This document shows, piece by piece, positions 1 through 6,298 of a stretch of 10,878 nt of DNA. How positions within the stretch are numbered: position 1 is the first letter of the stretch; each line of letters starts with the position of its first letter. The position numbers were made by a program, and so were the translations under genes. The stretch is from an uncultured Eubacteriales bacterium (GTDB lineage: Bacteria; Bacillota; Clostridia; Oscillospirales; Oscillospiraceae). The DNA is taken from contig CABRZO010000076.1 in assembly GCA_902475455.1 (NCBI GenBank), forward strand, positions 1 to 10,878, written 5' to 3'. Under the pieces are notes generated by a model. That model ran no database searches, was not told the DNA's origin, and was given only the letters and a program-made list of their open reading frames with translations.

Positions 1-100
1 CCGCCCAGCTCTTGGTGGCGCTTGCCGCCGTTTTGGATCCGGTGGTGAGGCTGGAAAAATCCGCACCCACACGCACCATCATGTTTTTTACGACGGCCAT
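1..100 (-). CDS. Probable tail tape measure protein, N-terminal fragment
   Basis: Only the first 33 codons lie in the window; the gene continues past position 1. It starts at ATG 98-100, preceded by GAGGAGG six bases upstream. The visible protein begins MAVVKNMMVRVGADF and continues with a Ser/Thr/Ala-rich stretch. An opening of the form 'VRVGADFSSL..G...A' is common in tape measure proteins of Firmicutes phages, which set tail length and are threaded through the tail tube. Position after the tail terminator and chaperone genes fits this too. The fragment is too short to show the coiled coils or membrane segments that would settle it. It could instead be another tail protein. Confidence 0.62.
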   Translation of the reverse strand, partial: MAVVKNMMVRVGADFSSLTTGSKTAASATKSWA

Positions 101-124
101 ATAAAACCTCCTCTCGGTATGAAA

Positions 125-532
125 TTATCCGCCGGCATCATCTTCCAGCGGACACCATTGGAGGGTGGCCTGCACGCTGCGGCGCATCAAGCCCAGGGAA
201 AAGTCCGCTCCATCGTTCTCCGGGGTGCCACAATCCACTCCGAAAATATAGGCCCCAGCACCATCAGGCTGCTGGGCCAAATCTGATAGAGCGCACTCCA
301 CCTCCCAGGCCAGCTGATGCACCGTGTCGTAGTCCTCCGCCAGCACATCCACAATGGCCTCATCGGTGTAGTGGTGGACCTGACCGGACAGATCCCGGAT
401 TGCTTTCCGCTTGCCGAAGGAGTACACCGCGCAGGGCATGGCCACATCGTCAATACACACCCCGGCAGGAAAGCACTTGTCTGCCAAAGCCCCCACCTGC
501 TCCACGGCATCTTTGACGGCTGCGTAAATCAT
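125..532 (-). CDS. Tail terminator / tail completion protein (gp17-like)
   Basis: This 135-residue protein has the size and context of phage tail terminator or completion proteins (SPP1 gp17 / lambda gpU role, DUF3168-like), which cap the tail tube at the head-proximal end and allow joining to the head. Near the N-terminus is the pattern 'P.GV..DD.AMPCAVYSF', followed by 'HHYTDEAIVDVLAEDYD', typical of this family's first beta-strand region with a conserved basic-aromatic segment, and a C-terminal 'RRSVQATLQW' strand. It starts at ATG 530-532 inside an ATGA overlap with the gp10-like gene, so the two are translationally coupled, and ends 24 nt before the tape measure start. Family assignment rests on size, order and weak motifs, so an alternative neck role is possible. 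Confidence 0.66.
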   Translation of the reverse strand: MIYAAVKDAVEQVGALADKCFPAGVCIDDVAMPCAVYSFGKRKAIRDLSGQVHHYTDEAIVDVLAEDYDTVHQLAWEVECALSDLAQQPDGAGAYIFGVDCGTPENDGADFSLGLMRRSVQATLQWCPLEDDAGG

Positions 533-1080
533 GTGGCACCTCCTCCACTCTGTTTTTTGAGCCAGGCCTGGTCCAGCTTCTTTTTGGCGGTATCCAGTAC
601 CAGGGCCTCCAGTACCGGGTCAGTGCTCTCAGCAGCGGTGCGCAGGTAGTAGCGGCCCGCCACCCTGCCCCCATTTGCGGTGGTAAAACCGAACTCCATG
701 GAGGCGGGATAATAGGCACGTTTGCCGGTCTTGGACAGTTTGACAAAGCTGTTGTTTTTGGCGGGATCCATCCATACATCGTAGACGGTCTTTCCCTTTT
801 GGGCGGTGCGCTCTTTTCTGGACCGCACCGCAATGCCCCGGCGCAGCTCTCCGGTGGCCCCTCTGGGGGCCAGCATCCTGGCCACCCGGCGCACCGTGGA
901 GGCTCCCTTTCGGACCGAGGTGGTGACGGCACTGGCGGGCAGCTTGCCCAGCCGTTCCACCGCTGCGGCGATCTCCTGGGGGGTGGTGCCCTCCAGCACG
1001 ATCTTGACCCCCTTGGAGGCATAGACCTTTCCACCGGCGGAGACGGTCACGCCGCCGCCGATCTTATAGCTGGTCGCCAT
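529..1080 (-). CDS. HK97 gp10-like neck/tail completion protein
   Basis: A 183-residue protein of the HK97 gp10 type, which acts at the neck when head and tail are joined. The N-terminal half has a helix-rich basic stretch around residues 35-80 with 'RKGASTVRRVARMLAP', followed by 'TGELRRGI' and later 'YYPASMEFGFTTANGGRVAGRYYL', the usual gp10 signature of a Y...EFG..., then a GR.Y(L/F)..A motif. The C-terminus is a charged helix with 'DTAKKKLDQAW'. It begins at ATG 1078-1080, 17 nt inside the end of the head-tail joining gene, and ends in an ATGA overlap with the next gene. The family match is good; the exact neck position is inferred. Confidence 0.8.
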   Translation of the reverse strand: MATSYKIGGGVTVSAGGKVYASKGVKIVLEGTTPQEIAAAVERLGKLPASAVTTSVRKGASTVRRVARMLAPRGATGELRRGIAVRSRKERTAQKGKTVYDVWMDPAKNNSFVKLSKTGKRAYYPASMEFGFTTANGGRVAGRYYLRTAAESTDPVLEALVLDTAKKKLDQAWLKKQSGGGAT

Positions 1081-1414
1081 TACGCTTGGCCCCCTTTACC
1101 ATCTCCCGAGTCAGCAGGGTGAGCCCCACCTTTTCCCCTTTCCAGTCCACTGGAGGACCTACCAGCTCGAAGATACGGCCCGCCCACTTCACCCGCATCT
1201 CGGGGGTGATTCCAGCCCGCCAGCGGATATAAAAGCGATAGAGCCCCTCGTGCTGCACCACCCCGTCGGAGTCCACCGCCTTGCTGTCGGTGCAGTTGAC
1301 CTGGGCCCAAAGGGTGCATACATCCACCCACTCCCCCACCATCTGGCCGGAGGGCTTGCGCCCCTGATCCTTGCGCTGCAGGGTGATCCGCTTATTGAGC
1401 TTTCCCGCTTCCAT
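1064..1414 (-). CDS. Head-tail joining protein (SPP1 gp16 / head closure family)
   Basis: About 116 residues, with the hallmark N-terminus 'AGKLNKRITLQR' (the 'L+.RI.lq+' start of phage head-tail joining proteins), followed by 'VDVCTLWAQV', then 'RFYIRWRAGITPEMRVKWAGR.FEL' and a C-terminal 'GEKVGLTLLTREM'. These proteins close the filled head and give the surface for tail attachment. Two in-frame ATGs are possible: 1418-1420 has GGAGG only three bases upstream, while 1412-1414 has it nine bases upstream, so I chose 1414. The gene begins inside the end of the upstream chaperone extension (roughly 20 to 30 nt overlap) and overlaps the gp10-like gene by 17 nt. In most relatives this gene follows the gp6-like connector directly; here four tail ORFs separate them. 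Confidence 0.85.
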   Translation of the reverse strand: MEAGKLNKRITLQRKDQGRKPSGQMVGEWVDVCTLWAQVNCTDSKAVDSDGVVQHEGLYRFYIRWRAGITPEMRVKWAGRIFELVGPPVDWKGEKVGLTLLTREMVKGAKRNGDQL

Positions 1415-1709
1415 GGGCATCTTCCTCCATGCCGCTCAGAGCGGCGCACCAGGCCAGGCAGTTGGCATAGATCTGCTGGTCACTCATCACCGACATCTGC
1501 TCCTCGATAAAGCCCGGGAAGGCCTCGGCCGGCCGGAGCCGCCGCTTGCCCAGGCAGGCATTGGCAATGGCTCCGGCCAGGTCATAGAGCAGATAGGCAG
1601 TCTCCTGCTGCCGGTCCCGATAGGCCCGGATATACTCCACCAACTCACCGGGGGTCCGGTCCCAGGCCACCTCCGGATCCAGCCCGGCTACCGCCGCCGC
1701 ATGGACCAC
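1392..1709 (-). CDS. Tail assembly chaperone, frameshifted C-terminal domain
   Basis: A 105-residue frame that opens just upstream of the chaperone stop and lies at -1 to it. The GTG at 1707-1709 is the first usual start codon but has no well-placed ribosome site; the frame is open further up, and residues before the GTG (YLTGETIEDV) look like coding sequence. The body has 'AGLDPEVAWDRTPGELVEYI' followed by 'YRDRQQETAYLLYDLAG' and 'PAEAFPGF', a pattern (TP.E....  ...R.....A......A....... ..F) typical of the second domain of siphophage tail chaperones, which binds the tape measure. It is therefore probably made as a fusion to the upstream gene by ribosomal frameshifting, not as a separate protein. 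It may also be started weakly from the GTG. Confidence 0.68.
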   Translation of the reverse strand: MVHAAAVAGLDPEVAWDRTPGELVEYIRAYRDRQQETAYLLYDLAGAIANACLGKRRLRPAEAFPGFIEEQMSVMSDQQIYANCLAWCAALSGMEEDAHGSGKAQ

Positions 1710-1729
1710 ATCCTCGATGGTCTCGCCGG

Positions 1730-2173
1730 TCAGGTAGGGTTTTCCTCCTCCTGAGCCTCCTCCTCAACGCCGTCCAGCCGCAGCAGAGCGGCAATTTTAG
1801 AGACCAGTTGGGCGCTGTTGGCACCGGCGGCGTCCGCCAGATCCTTGGCCCCCTGGTCATCCACCAGGCCGGCATCCCGGGCCAGCTGGACCACCAGGCC
1901 CTTGATGTAGACGTCGCCCTTGTCCTCGTCGGCCAGAGCGTCCAGCAGCTCCGCACCGGTGGCGAGTTCTTTGTCCACCACAGAACCAGGGTATCTCATG
2001 GCCGCCGACAGAAGGGCGATCAGGGCATCCATATCATTGACAGCGTTCATCACGCTGACCAGGGGCGCCGCCCCGGGGAGGCCGTGCTCTTTGATGTAGC
2101 TGCTCAGGGCCCGGCTGGTCAGCCGGAGCGTGACGGTCTTGCCGCTGTTCAGCTGGATTTCATAGGTTTTCAT
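1730..2173 (-). CDS. Tail assembly chaperone (TAC), N-terminal product
   Basis: A 147-residue protein that starts MKTYEIQLNSGKTVTLRL, a beta-rich opening usual in tail assembly chaperones, followed by a helical domain with 'SAAMRYPGSVVDKELATG' and 'ELLDALADEDKGDVYIKGLVV'. It ends in an acidic, Glu-rich tail (EEEAQEEE). This is the class that sits between tail tube and tape measure genes and coats the tape measure during tail assembly (lambda gpG role). ATG at 2171-2173 is preceded by AAGGAGGAG about 11 bases upstream. The short acidic C-terminus with a run of GAG/GAA codons, followed by an open -1 frame, matches the G/GT two-product arrangement. Its position before the neck genes is unusual. 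Confidence 0.74.
   Translation of the reverse strand: MKTYEIQLNSGKTVTLRLTSRALSSYIKEHGLPGAAPLVSVMNAVNDMDALIALLSAAMRYPGSVVDKELATGAELLDALADEDKGDVYIKGLVVQLARDAGLVDDQGAKDLADAAGANSAQLVSKIAALLRLDGVEEEAQEEENPT
1739..1745 (-). other. Candidate -1 ribosomal frameshift site
   Basis: On the minus strand the heptamer reads G GAA AAC in the chaperone frame, three codons before the TGA at 1730-1732. Slipping back one base gives GGA AAA and leads directly into the open downstream frame. Directly upstream is AGGAGG, a Shine-Dalgarno-like sequence, which can stimulate frameshifting. The -1 frame is closed by a TGA only eight codons further upstream, so any shift must happen in this short stretch. The heptamer is not a perfect X XXY YYZ, so the exact slip point is uncertain. 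Confidence 0.45.
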
Positions 2174-2189
2174 GGATTACAACTCCTCC

Positions 2190-2648
2190 TTAACCGCCGG
2201 CAGTGGCGGAAATCTCAGGCTTTTTGGTGGGCTTGATGGACATGGAAAAGGCAATGCCGTCGCTGGTATTGATGTCACCAATGGGACGGTAGGCCGTCAG
2301 CAGTCCGGTGATGATCATGGTCTTGCCGATGGCGGTGGGCAGCACAATCTTGATGGACACCTCGGCGCCGGAATAAAAAGCCGTCTCCGCCGCATCCCGG
2401 CCCTCATCGGTGCCAATGACAAAGCCCTCAATGCTCATCTCGTCGGCCTCGATGAAGTCGGTCAGAAACTCCTTCATCTGGTCGTTGTTGGAATAGCTGT
2501 TCATGTCGGTGACATCCACGGTGCCCCGGGTCATATTGGGAGGGCCCAGACTGGTAATGCTGGCGAACTCCTTATACTCGGAGCCGCCGTCCACACTGAT
2601 AGATGCAGTGGTACCGGAACCGGTGGATTTCTTGGGCGTTACTGCCAT
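2190..2648 (-). CDS. Major tail (tail tube) protein
   Basis: A 152-residue beta-rich protein with the features of siphophage tail tube subunits: a short, basic, Ser/Thr-rich start (MAVTPKKSTGSGTT), then 'FASITSLGPPNMTRGTVDVT', 'EFLTDFIEADEMSIEG' and the C-terminal strand 'DGIAFSMSIKPTKKPEI'. Hexamers of such proteins stack to form the tube through which DNA is ejected. ATG at 2646-2648 follows AAGGAGG with eight bases between. It ends 16 nt before the chaperone start. The phrase 'VDVTDMNSYSNNDQMKEFL' is typical of the loop that follows the first strand in this family. No fused Ig-like domain is present, and no sheath gene is adjacent, which favours a non-contractile tail. Confidence 0.86.
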   Translation of the reverse strand: MAVTPKKSTGSGTTASISVDGGSEYKEFASITSLGPPNMTRGTVDVTDMNSYSNNDQMKEFLTDFIEADEMSIEGFVIGTDEGRDAAETAFYSGAEVSIKIVLPTAIGKTMIITGLLTAYRPIGDINTSDGIAFSMSIKPTKKPEISATAGG

Positions 2649-2661
2649 AGTGAAAACCTCC

Positions 2662-2913
2662 TTATGTGTGTTTGAGCTGATTGATCAGCCGCTGGAGACC
2701 GGCGGGGACTTCCCCGCCGGCCGGATTGTCAAACCAGTGGAGCGTGAGGGCCTTCAGGGCCTGCTCCAGCCGGGGATCCGCCAGAGTGGTATCCACCCCG
2801 GCGAATGAGAGATAGGCTTCCGCCTGCTGGCACAGGGACTCCAGCAGCGCGCCGGCCTCCTCATCGTCTACCCGGCAATAGGCCATCAGCTCGGCCTTGC
2901 TGGGGAGCGCCAT
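2662..2913 (-). CDS. gp6-like head-tail connector protein
   Basis: A small, mostly helical protein of 83 residues with the layout of HK97 gp6-like connectors (Phage_connect family): an N-terminal 'LMAYCRVDDEEAGALLESL' helix pair, then 'QQAEAYLSFAGV', and 'LEQALKALTLHWFDNP' before a C-terminal helix 'GLQRLINQL'. These form a ring under the portal on the filled capsid. The 'R(I/V)D...D...L..L...AE.Y' pattern is the strongest evidence. It starts 11 nt after the capsid stop and ends 13 nt before the tail tube start; its TAA lies against the AAGGAGG of the next gene. Confidence 0.82.
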   Translation of the reverse strand: MALPSKAELMAYCRVDDEEAGALLESLCQQAEAYLSFAGVDTTLADPRLEQALKALTLHWFDNPAGGEVPAGLQRLINQLKHT

Positions 2914-2924
2914 ATCACAGGTCC

Positions 2925-4130
2925 TCAGCCGCCGATGGTGCCGTTGACAAAGCCCTTGTCCACCACCAGGTTGCCGCCCGCCAGAACGTCGCCCAGGATG
3001 GTGTACATCCGCTCCACCGCCTTGACGGACTCATCCACCCGGATCACATAGTCGCCGAAGAGACCCAGCTCATAGTTGATGGGGTCGCCATAGCTCATGG
3101 TGGTATCGCCCAGGGCGGAAACAATGGTATAGGGCACGATAAGGCCGCCGTCCTCAATGACGCCGGTATTGGGATTGCCCACATCCGGGGTGATCCGGTA
3201 GAGCCGACGCTTTTCGTTAGTGCCCCGAATGGCCCCCAGGGCCTGCAGGTTGGCCTTGGTCAGCAGCAGCCGGGCGTTGCCGCCCATCTCCTCGTCACCG
3301 CCGTAGGCGTAGACCAGCTTTTCCAGGGAGTCCACGCCAATGGCGGAGCCCAGAGAAACGCTGCCGAAGATGGGGGATCCCTCCGTATTCTTGGCGGTGG
3401 TGATGCCGTACATGCTGGGGCTGCCCTGGCCGTCGCCGGAGACAATCAGGGCGTTAATCTTGCGGCGCAGGGCCCGCATGGCCATGGTCTGGATCTTGGC
3501 GGCGTAGTCGGCGGGGTTGATGTTGGCAAGATTGCGGTCCACATAACTGGTGACGCTGACCTCGTAGGGCTTGATTGCCGCCTTGGCGAAGGTGGGGTCA
3601 CTGTCGGTCCGGGCGGTGCCGGATACGGTAGCAAGCACGCCGCCCTGGGCCTCCATATCCTCCACCACATAGGGCTCCTCATAGCCGGTCAGGCCCTTGA
3701 GATTGACCGTGTAGACCTGGGAGACCAGGCTAGACACCTGGCCGGCAAAGCCGTCCCGGATGTCGCTGCCGGCGCCGGTGGGGGTCACAATGGAGCCGGT
3801 GGCCACGGTGGTGGCATCCCGCTGAGGCGCACCGATGCCCCGCATCACCTCGCCCACGTCAAAGCGCACCGGTCTTTTGGCGGCCAGCTCTTTGCCCATC
3901 TCCGCCAGGTCCCGGGGATCGCCGGTAAACCGGGGGGCATTGGCCACGGCGTAGCGGTCCTGCTCCTCCATCAATGCCTTCATGTCCTCCAGCTTGGGGT
4001 CCAGCTCCCTGGCCTTGCCCATGGCGGAGTCATACTCAGTCCGGCTGCCGGAGTTCAGGGCCGCCTCGGCGGCGGCCAGGTGCTGGGCCCGCAGGCCCAG
4101 CAGGTCGTTGTACTCGCGTCTGATACTCAT
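2925..4130 (-). CDS. Major capsid protein, HK97 family
   Basis: A 401-residue HK97-fold capsid protein. Residues 1 to about 65 are a charged helical region (MSIRREYNDLLGLRAQHLAA..., later KARELDPKLEDMKALMEEQ), the delta domain that acts as built-in scaffold and is normally cut off by the maturation protease. The shell domain follows from about residue 95-105, with 'GSIVTPTGAGSDI' at its start, 'DPTFAKAAIKPYEVSVTSYV' (E-loop/P-domain region), 'RALRRKINALIVSGDG' (spine helix) and the C-terminal 'DYVIRVDESVKAVERMYTIL'. ATG 4128-4130 follows AAAGGAG with six bases between. It follows the protease directly and precedes the connector, the standard order. Whether it forms the Lys-Asn crosslinks of HK97 cannot be judged from this. 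Confidence 0.93.
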   Translation of the reverse strand: MSIRREYNDLLGLRAQHLAAAEAALNSGSRTEYDSAMGKARELDPKLEDMKALMEEQDRYAVANAPRFTGDPRDLAEMGKELAAKRPVRFDVGEVMRGIGAPQRDATTVATGSIVTPTGAGSDIRDGFAGQVSSLVSQVYTVNLKGLTGYEEPYVVEDMEAQGGVLATVSGTARTDSDPTFAKAAIKPYEVSVTSYVDRNLANINPADYAAKIQTMAMRALRRKINALIVSGDGQGSPSMYGITTAKNTEGSPIFGSVSLGSAIGVDSLEKLVYAYGGDEEMGGNARLLLTKANLQALGAIRGTNEKRRLYRITPDVGNPNTGVIEDGGLIVPYTIVSALGDTTMSYGDPINYELGLFGDYVIRVDESVKAVERMYTILGDVLAGGNLVVDKGFVNGTIGG

Positions 4131-4163
4131 GTTTTGCTCCTTTCTATGTTCCGGGCCATCCTG

Positions 4164-4868
4164 TCAGACCCGGGAATAACGATGCTTTTCCTGCTCCAGC
4201 TGGCTGTGCAGGTCCTCCAATTCCGCCTGACGGCGCTCCATCAGCACCCGGATGTCCGGCCGTACCCGCATGGCCCGGATCACATTGCCGGTGGCGCTAG
4301 CCACCAGGGTTGCAGGTCCGTCCTCCCGGTTCTCCTGGCCCAGGATGGCATCCACCAGCCCCAGCTCCAGGCACTGATTGGCGGAAAGATAGGTCTCCTG
4401 CTCCATCAGCTCCTGCAAATACGCCCGATCGGCGCCGGGGCCGCACTTGCGGCAGTAGACATCCAGGATGCTCTGATCGGTCACCTCCAGCTGATCCGCC
4501 GCCCAGCGGTGGGTGGTCTTATTGCCGCCCACATCCCAGCCGGCACAGTGGATCATCATCTGGGCGGGCAGAGCGATCTCCACCCGGTCACAGGCCAGGG
4601 GAAAATAGCTGGCCGCCGAGGCCGCCAGGGACTGGATCTCCGCCCGGGTAGGGTTGGGGCAGCGTTCCAACGTGGCGTAGATCTCGCTGGCGGCAAATAC
4701 GTCGCCCCCCACGCTGTTGATGAGCAGCTCCAGCGTCTCCCCGGGCTCCAGCTCATCCACCGCCGAGCGGACATCTCCGGGGCAATAGAAGCCGGTGTCA
4801 AAGCCAAACCAGCGGTACACCTCCGCCCACTCGTCGCAGAGCAGCTCGCCACTCAGATTCAGGGTCAT
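4164..4868 (-). CDS. ClpP-like head maturation protease
   Basis: A 234-residue serine protease of the ClpP fold that trims the capsid delta domain after procapsid assembly. Visible elements in order: 'LLINSVGGDVFAASEIYATL' (residues about 48-67, the oxyanion-loop glycines), 'SLAASAASYF' with the probable nucleophile Ser84, and 'AQMMIHCAGWDVGG' with the probable catalytic His107. Near residue 158-172 is 'ETYLSANQCLELGLVDAI', the usual ClpP C-terminal signature; the Asp of true ClpP is not at its expected place, with Glu residues nearby, which is common in phage versions. A charged helical tail follows. ATG 4866-4868 forms an ATGA overlap with the portal stop, with GGAGGAG upstream in the end of the portal gene. 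Confidence 0.92.
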   Translation of the reverse strand: MTLNLSGELLCDEWAEVYRWFGFDTGFYCPGDVRSAVDELEPGETLELLINSVGGDVFAASEIYATLERCPNPTRAEIQSLAASAASYFPLACDRVEIALPAQMMIHCAGWDVGGNKTTHRWAADQLEVTDQSILDVYCRKCGPGADRAYLQELMEQETYLSANQCLELGLVDAILGQENREDGPATLVASATGNVIRAMRVRPDIRVLMERRQAELEDLHSQLEQEKHRYSRV

Positions 4869-6106
4869 TTCGTTTCATCTCCTCCGTTTCGCAGAATGGA
4901 AAGGCACCGCCACTCGGACAGCGGCACATAGTTCAGGCTGGCATTGTGTTCCTCGCCGCCGGGGGTGTCGGGCATATCCTCCAGCCGCAGAATGTCGTTG
5001 ACGGAATAGGCCCCGCACTCCCACATGGATTTGTAATAGCTGGCCCGGCTGGCGCTGTCGGAGCGGAGAATGGCCATCATGTTATAGCGCACCTCCAGCC
5101 CGGCCCGCTGATCCCGGGCCGGCAGCAGCTTCCAGGTCTGCTCCTCCTCGGTCTGGGTCACCCGGGGCTGGAGATTGCTCAGGTATTCGATGGCATTCTG
5201 CTCATTGGCGTTATAGCTCTGGTTGCCGGCCTGGAGCTTGTAGGCAGGCACCCCGAAAAACCGGGCGATGTCCAGCACCGTCACATTCTGCTGCTCCACA
5301 AACTGGCTGTCCCGCTGGGAGATGGACAGGGGGGTGTATTTCAGGCCCAGGTCCAGAATGGCCACCCGGTGGGCGTTCCGGGGGCCGCTGTGGACCCGCT
5401 CCCATTCTTTCCGCAGCGCGTCCTTCCGGGTCTCGGCGGTGGGCTTGCCGTCCTTGTCCAGGACATAGCCCCCCAGATCCGCATCCACCGAGAGCACGCC
5501 GGAGGGCTGGCCGCCGGACTCGTAGAACTGGGTGTTGTATTCCCCGGCGGCCAAACCGGCCCGGATGGTCTCCCGGGCGTAGGTGAGCACGCTCTCCCCT
5601 TCATAGCCCAGCCGGCTGGGGCCCTTGTAGTGGCACACGTCCTCACAGGGCAGCCGCATCACTTCTCCGGTCACCGGATGCTGCACGTCATACCAGGGCT
5701 GCCGGTTGGTATCCAGCCACACCTGCACCAGATTGCCGGGCAGGGGCACCAGCTCCACCGGCTGGGCGGAGATGGGGTCCCGGATGATCCAGTCGTAGCC
5801 GTTGCCGGTCAGCAGCACGCTCTGCTCCAGCAGATATTTGCGCGCGCTGGGGGTCATGGCCTCGTTGGGTCGGACGCTGAGCAACTCCAGGATGGGATGA
5901 TCCACATGTTCCCGGGTGCGGGTGTCCATCACAAAGGCGGGCATCACGCTCATGGAGTTGGAGCGAATGTCCACCGCCGCATAGACGGCGGACAGCTTTT
6001 TGGCCATCTCTCCGGTGGGGATGCCGCCGGGGCCGTAGAGAACACCGGGGGTGGTCATCACCGTGGCCCCCCGCTGCCGGGGGGTGGAAAAGAGATCCGC
6101 AATCAA
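4865..6106 (-). CDS. Portal protein, HK97 family
   Basis: A 413-residue HK97-type portal, the dodecameric ring at one capsid vertex through which DNA is packaged and released. Recognisable parts in order: 'AVYAAVDIRSNSMSVMPAFV' (about residues 40-60), 'HPILELLSVRPNEAMT', 'LLTGNGYDWIIRD' (about 97-109), 'HYKGPSRLGYEGESVLTYA', 'FYESGGQPSGVLSVD', 'RDSQFVEQQNVTVLDIARFF', and 'GVPAYKL...NANEQ..IEYL', the canonical portal block. The start is a TTG at 6104-6106, chosen because it forms a TTGA overlap with the preceding gene and has GGAGGG seven bases upstream; the next internal ATG is 16 codons in. The C-terminus overlaps the protease start by four bases, so portal and protease are translationally coupled. 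Confidence 0.93.
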   Translation of the reverse strand: MIADLFSTPRQRGATVMTTPGVLYGPGGIPTGEMAKKLSAVYAAVDIRSNSMSVMPAFVMDTRTREHVDHPILELLSVRPNEAMTPSARKYLLEQSVLLTGNGYDWIIRDPISAQPVELVPLPGNLVQVWLDTNRQPWYDVQHPVTGEVMRLPCEDVCHYKGPSRLGYEGESVLTYARETIRAGLAAGEYNTQFYESGGQPSGVLSVDADLGGYVLDKDGKPTAETRKDALRKEWERVHSGPRNAHRVAILDLGLKYTPLSISQRDSQFVEQQNVTVLDIARFFGVPAYKLQAGNQSYNANEQNAIEYLSNLQPRVTQTEEEQTWKLLPARDQRAGLEVRYNMMAILRSDSASRASYYKSMWECGAYSVNDILRLEDMPDTPGGEEHNASLNYVPLSEWRCLSILRNGGDETK

Positions 6107-6288
6107 CCGCTATCCCTCCCCGCTGCCCGGCACAGGAAAAAGCCCAGGGCCATGGCCCAGCCTCCCAGCCAGATCACCCCGCCCGGGGGAAATACCATCC
6201 AGAGCCCGCCGGCCATCCCCAGGCAGCCCAGGACCATCAGCCCGGAGCCGATGTAATCCATCCGCCGGCGTGTTTGCTTCTTATCCAT
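6103..6288 (-). CDS. Small two-helix membrane protein, unknown function
   Basis: A 61-residue protein with a basic N-terminus (MDKKQTRRRMDYIG), two hydrophobic stretches at about residues 13-33 and 37-55 separated by a Pro-Pro-Gly turn (FPPGG), and a short basic C-terminus. It should sit in the membrane as a hairpin with both ends in the cytoplasm by the positive-inside rule. ATG 6286-6288 is preceded by GAGGAGG five bases upstream, starts 10 nt after the large terminase stop, and its stop overlaps the portal TTG. The strong ribosome site and tight coupling argue that it is translated. I do not recognise the family. It is short for a holin, and its place between terminase and portal is not a lysis position. 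Confidence 0.68.
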   Translation of the reverse strand: MDKKQTRRRMDYIGSGLMVLGCLGMAGGLWMVFPPGGVIWLGGWAMALGFFLCRAAGRDSG

Positions 6289-6298
6289 ATCGTCCTCC

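Noticed and set aside
450..1034. 194-codon minus-strand frame rich in Arg, Pro and Trp
   Set aside because: Overlaps the gp10-like and tail terminator genes in another frame with no ribosome site; out-of-frame reading of GC-rich genes.
2805..4931. 708-codon plus-strand open frame opposite connector, capsid and protease
   Set aside because: Low-complexity translation rich in Gly, His, Gln and Ala, lies opposite three well-recognised genes and has no ribosome site; an effect of GC-rich codon use on the opposite strand.
4946..6256. 436-codon plus-strand open frame opposite the portal
   Set aside because: Antisense shadow of the portal gene with the same repetitive Gly/His/Gln composition.
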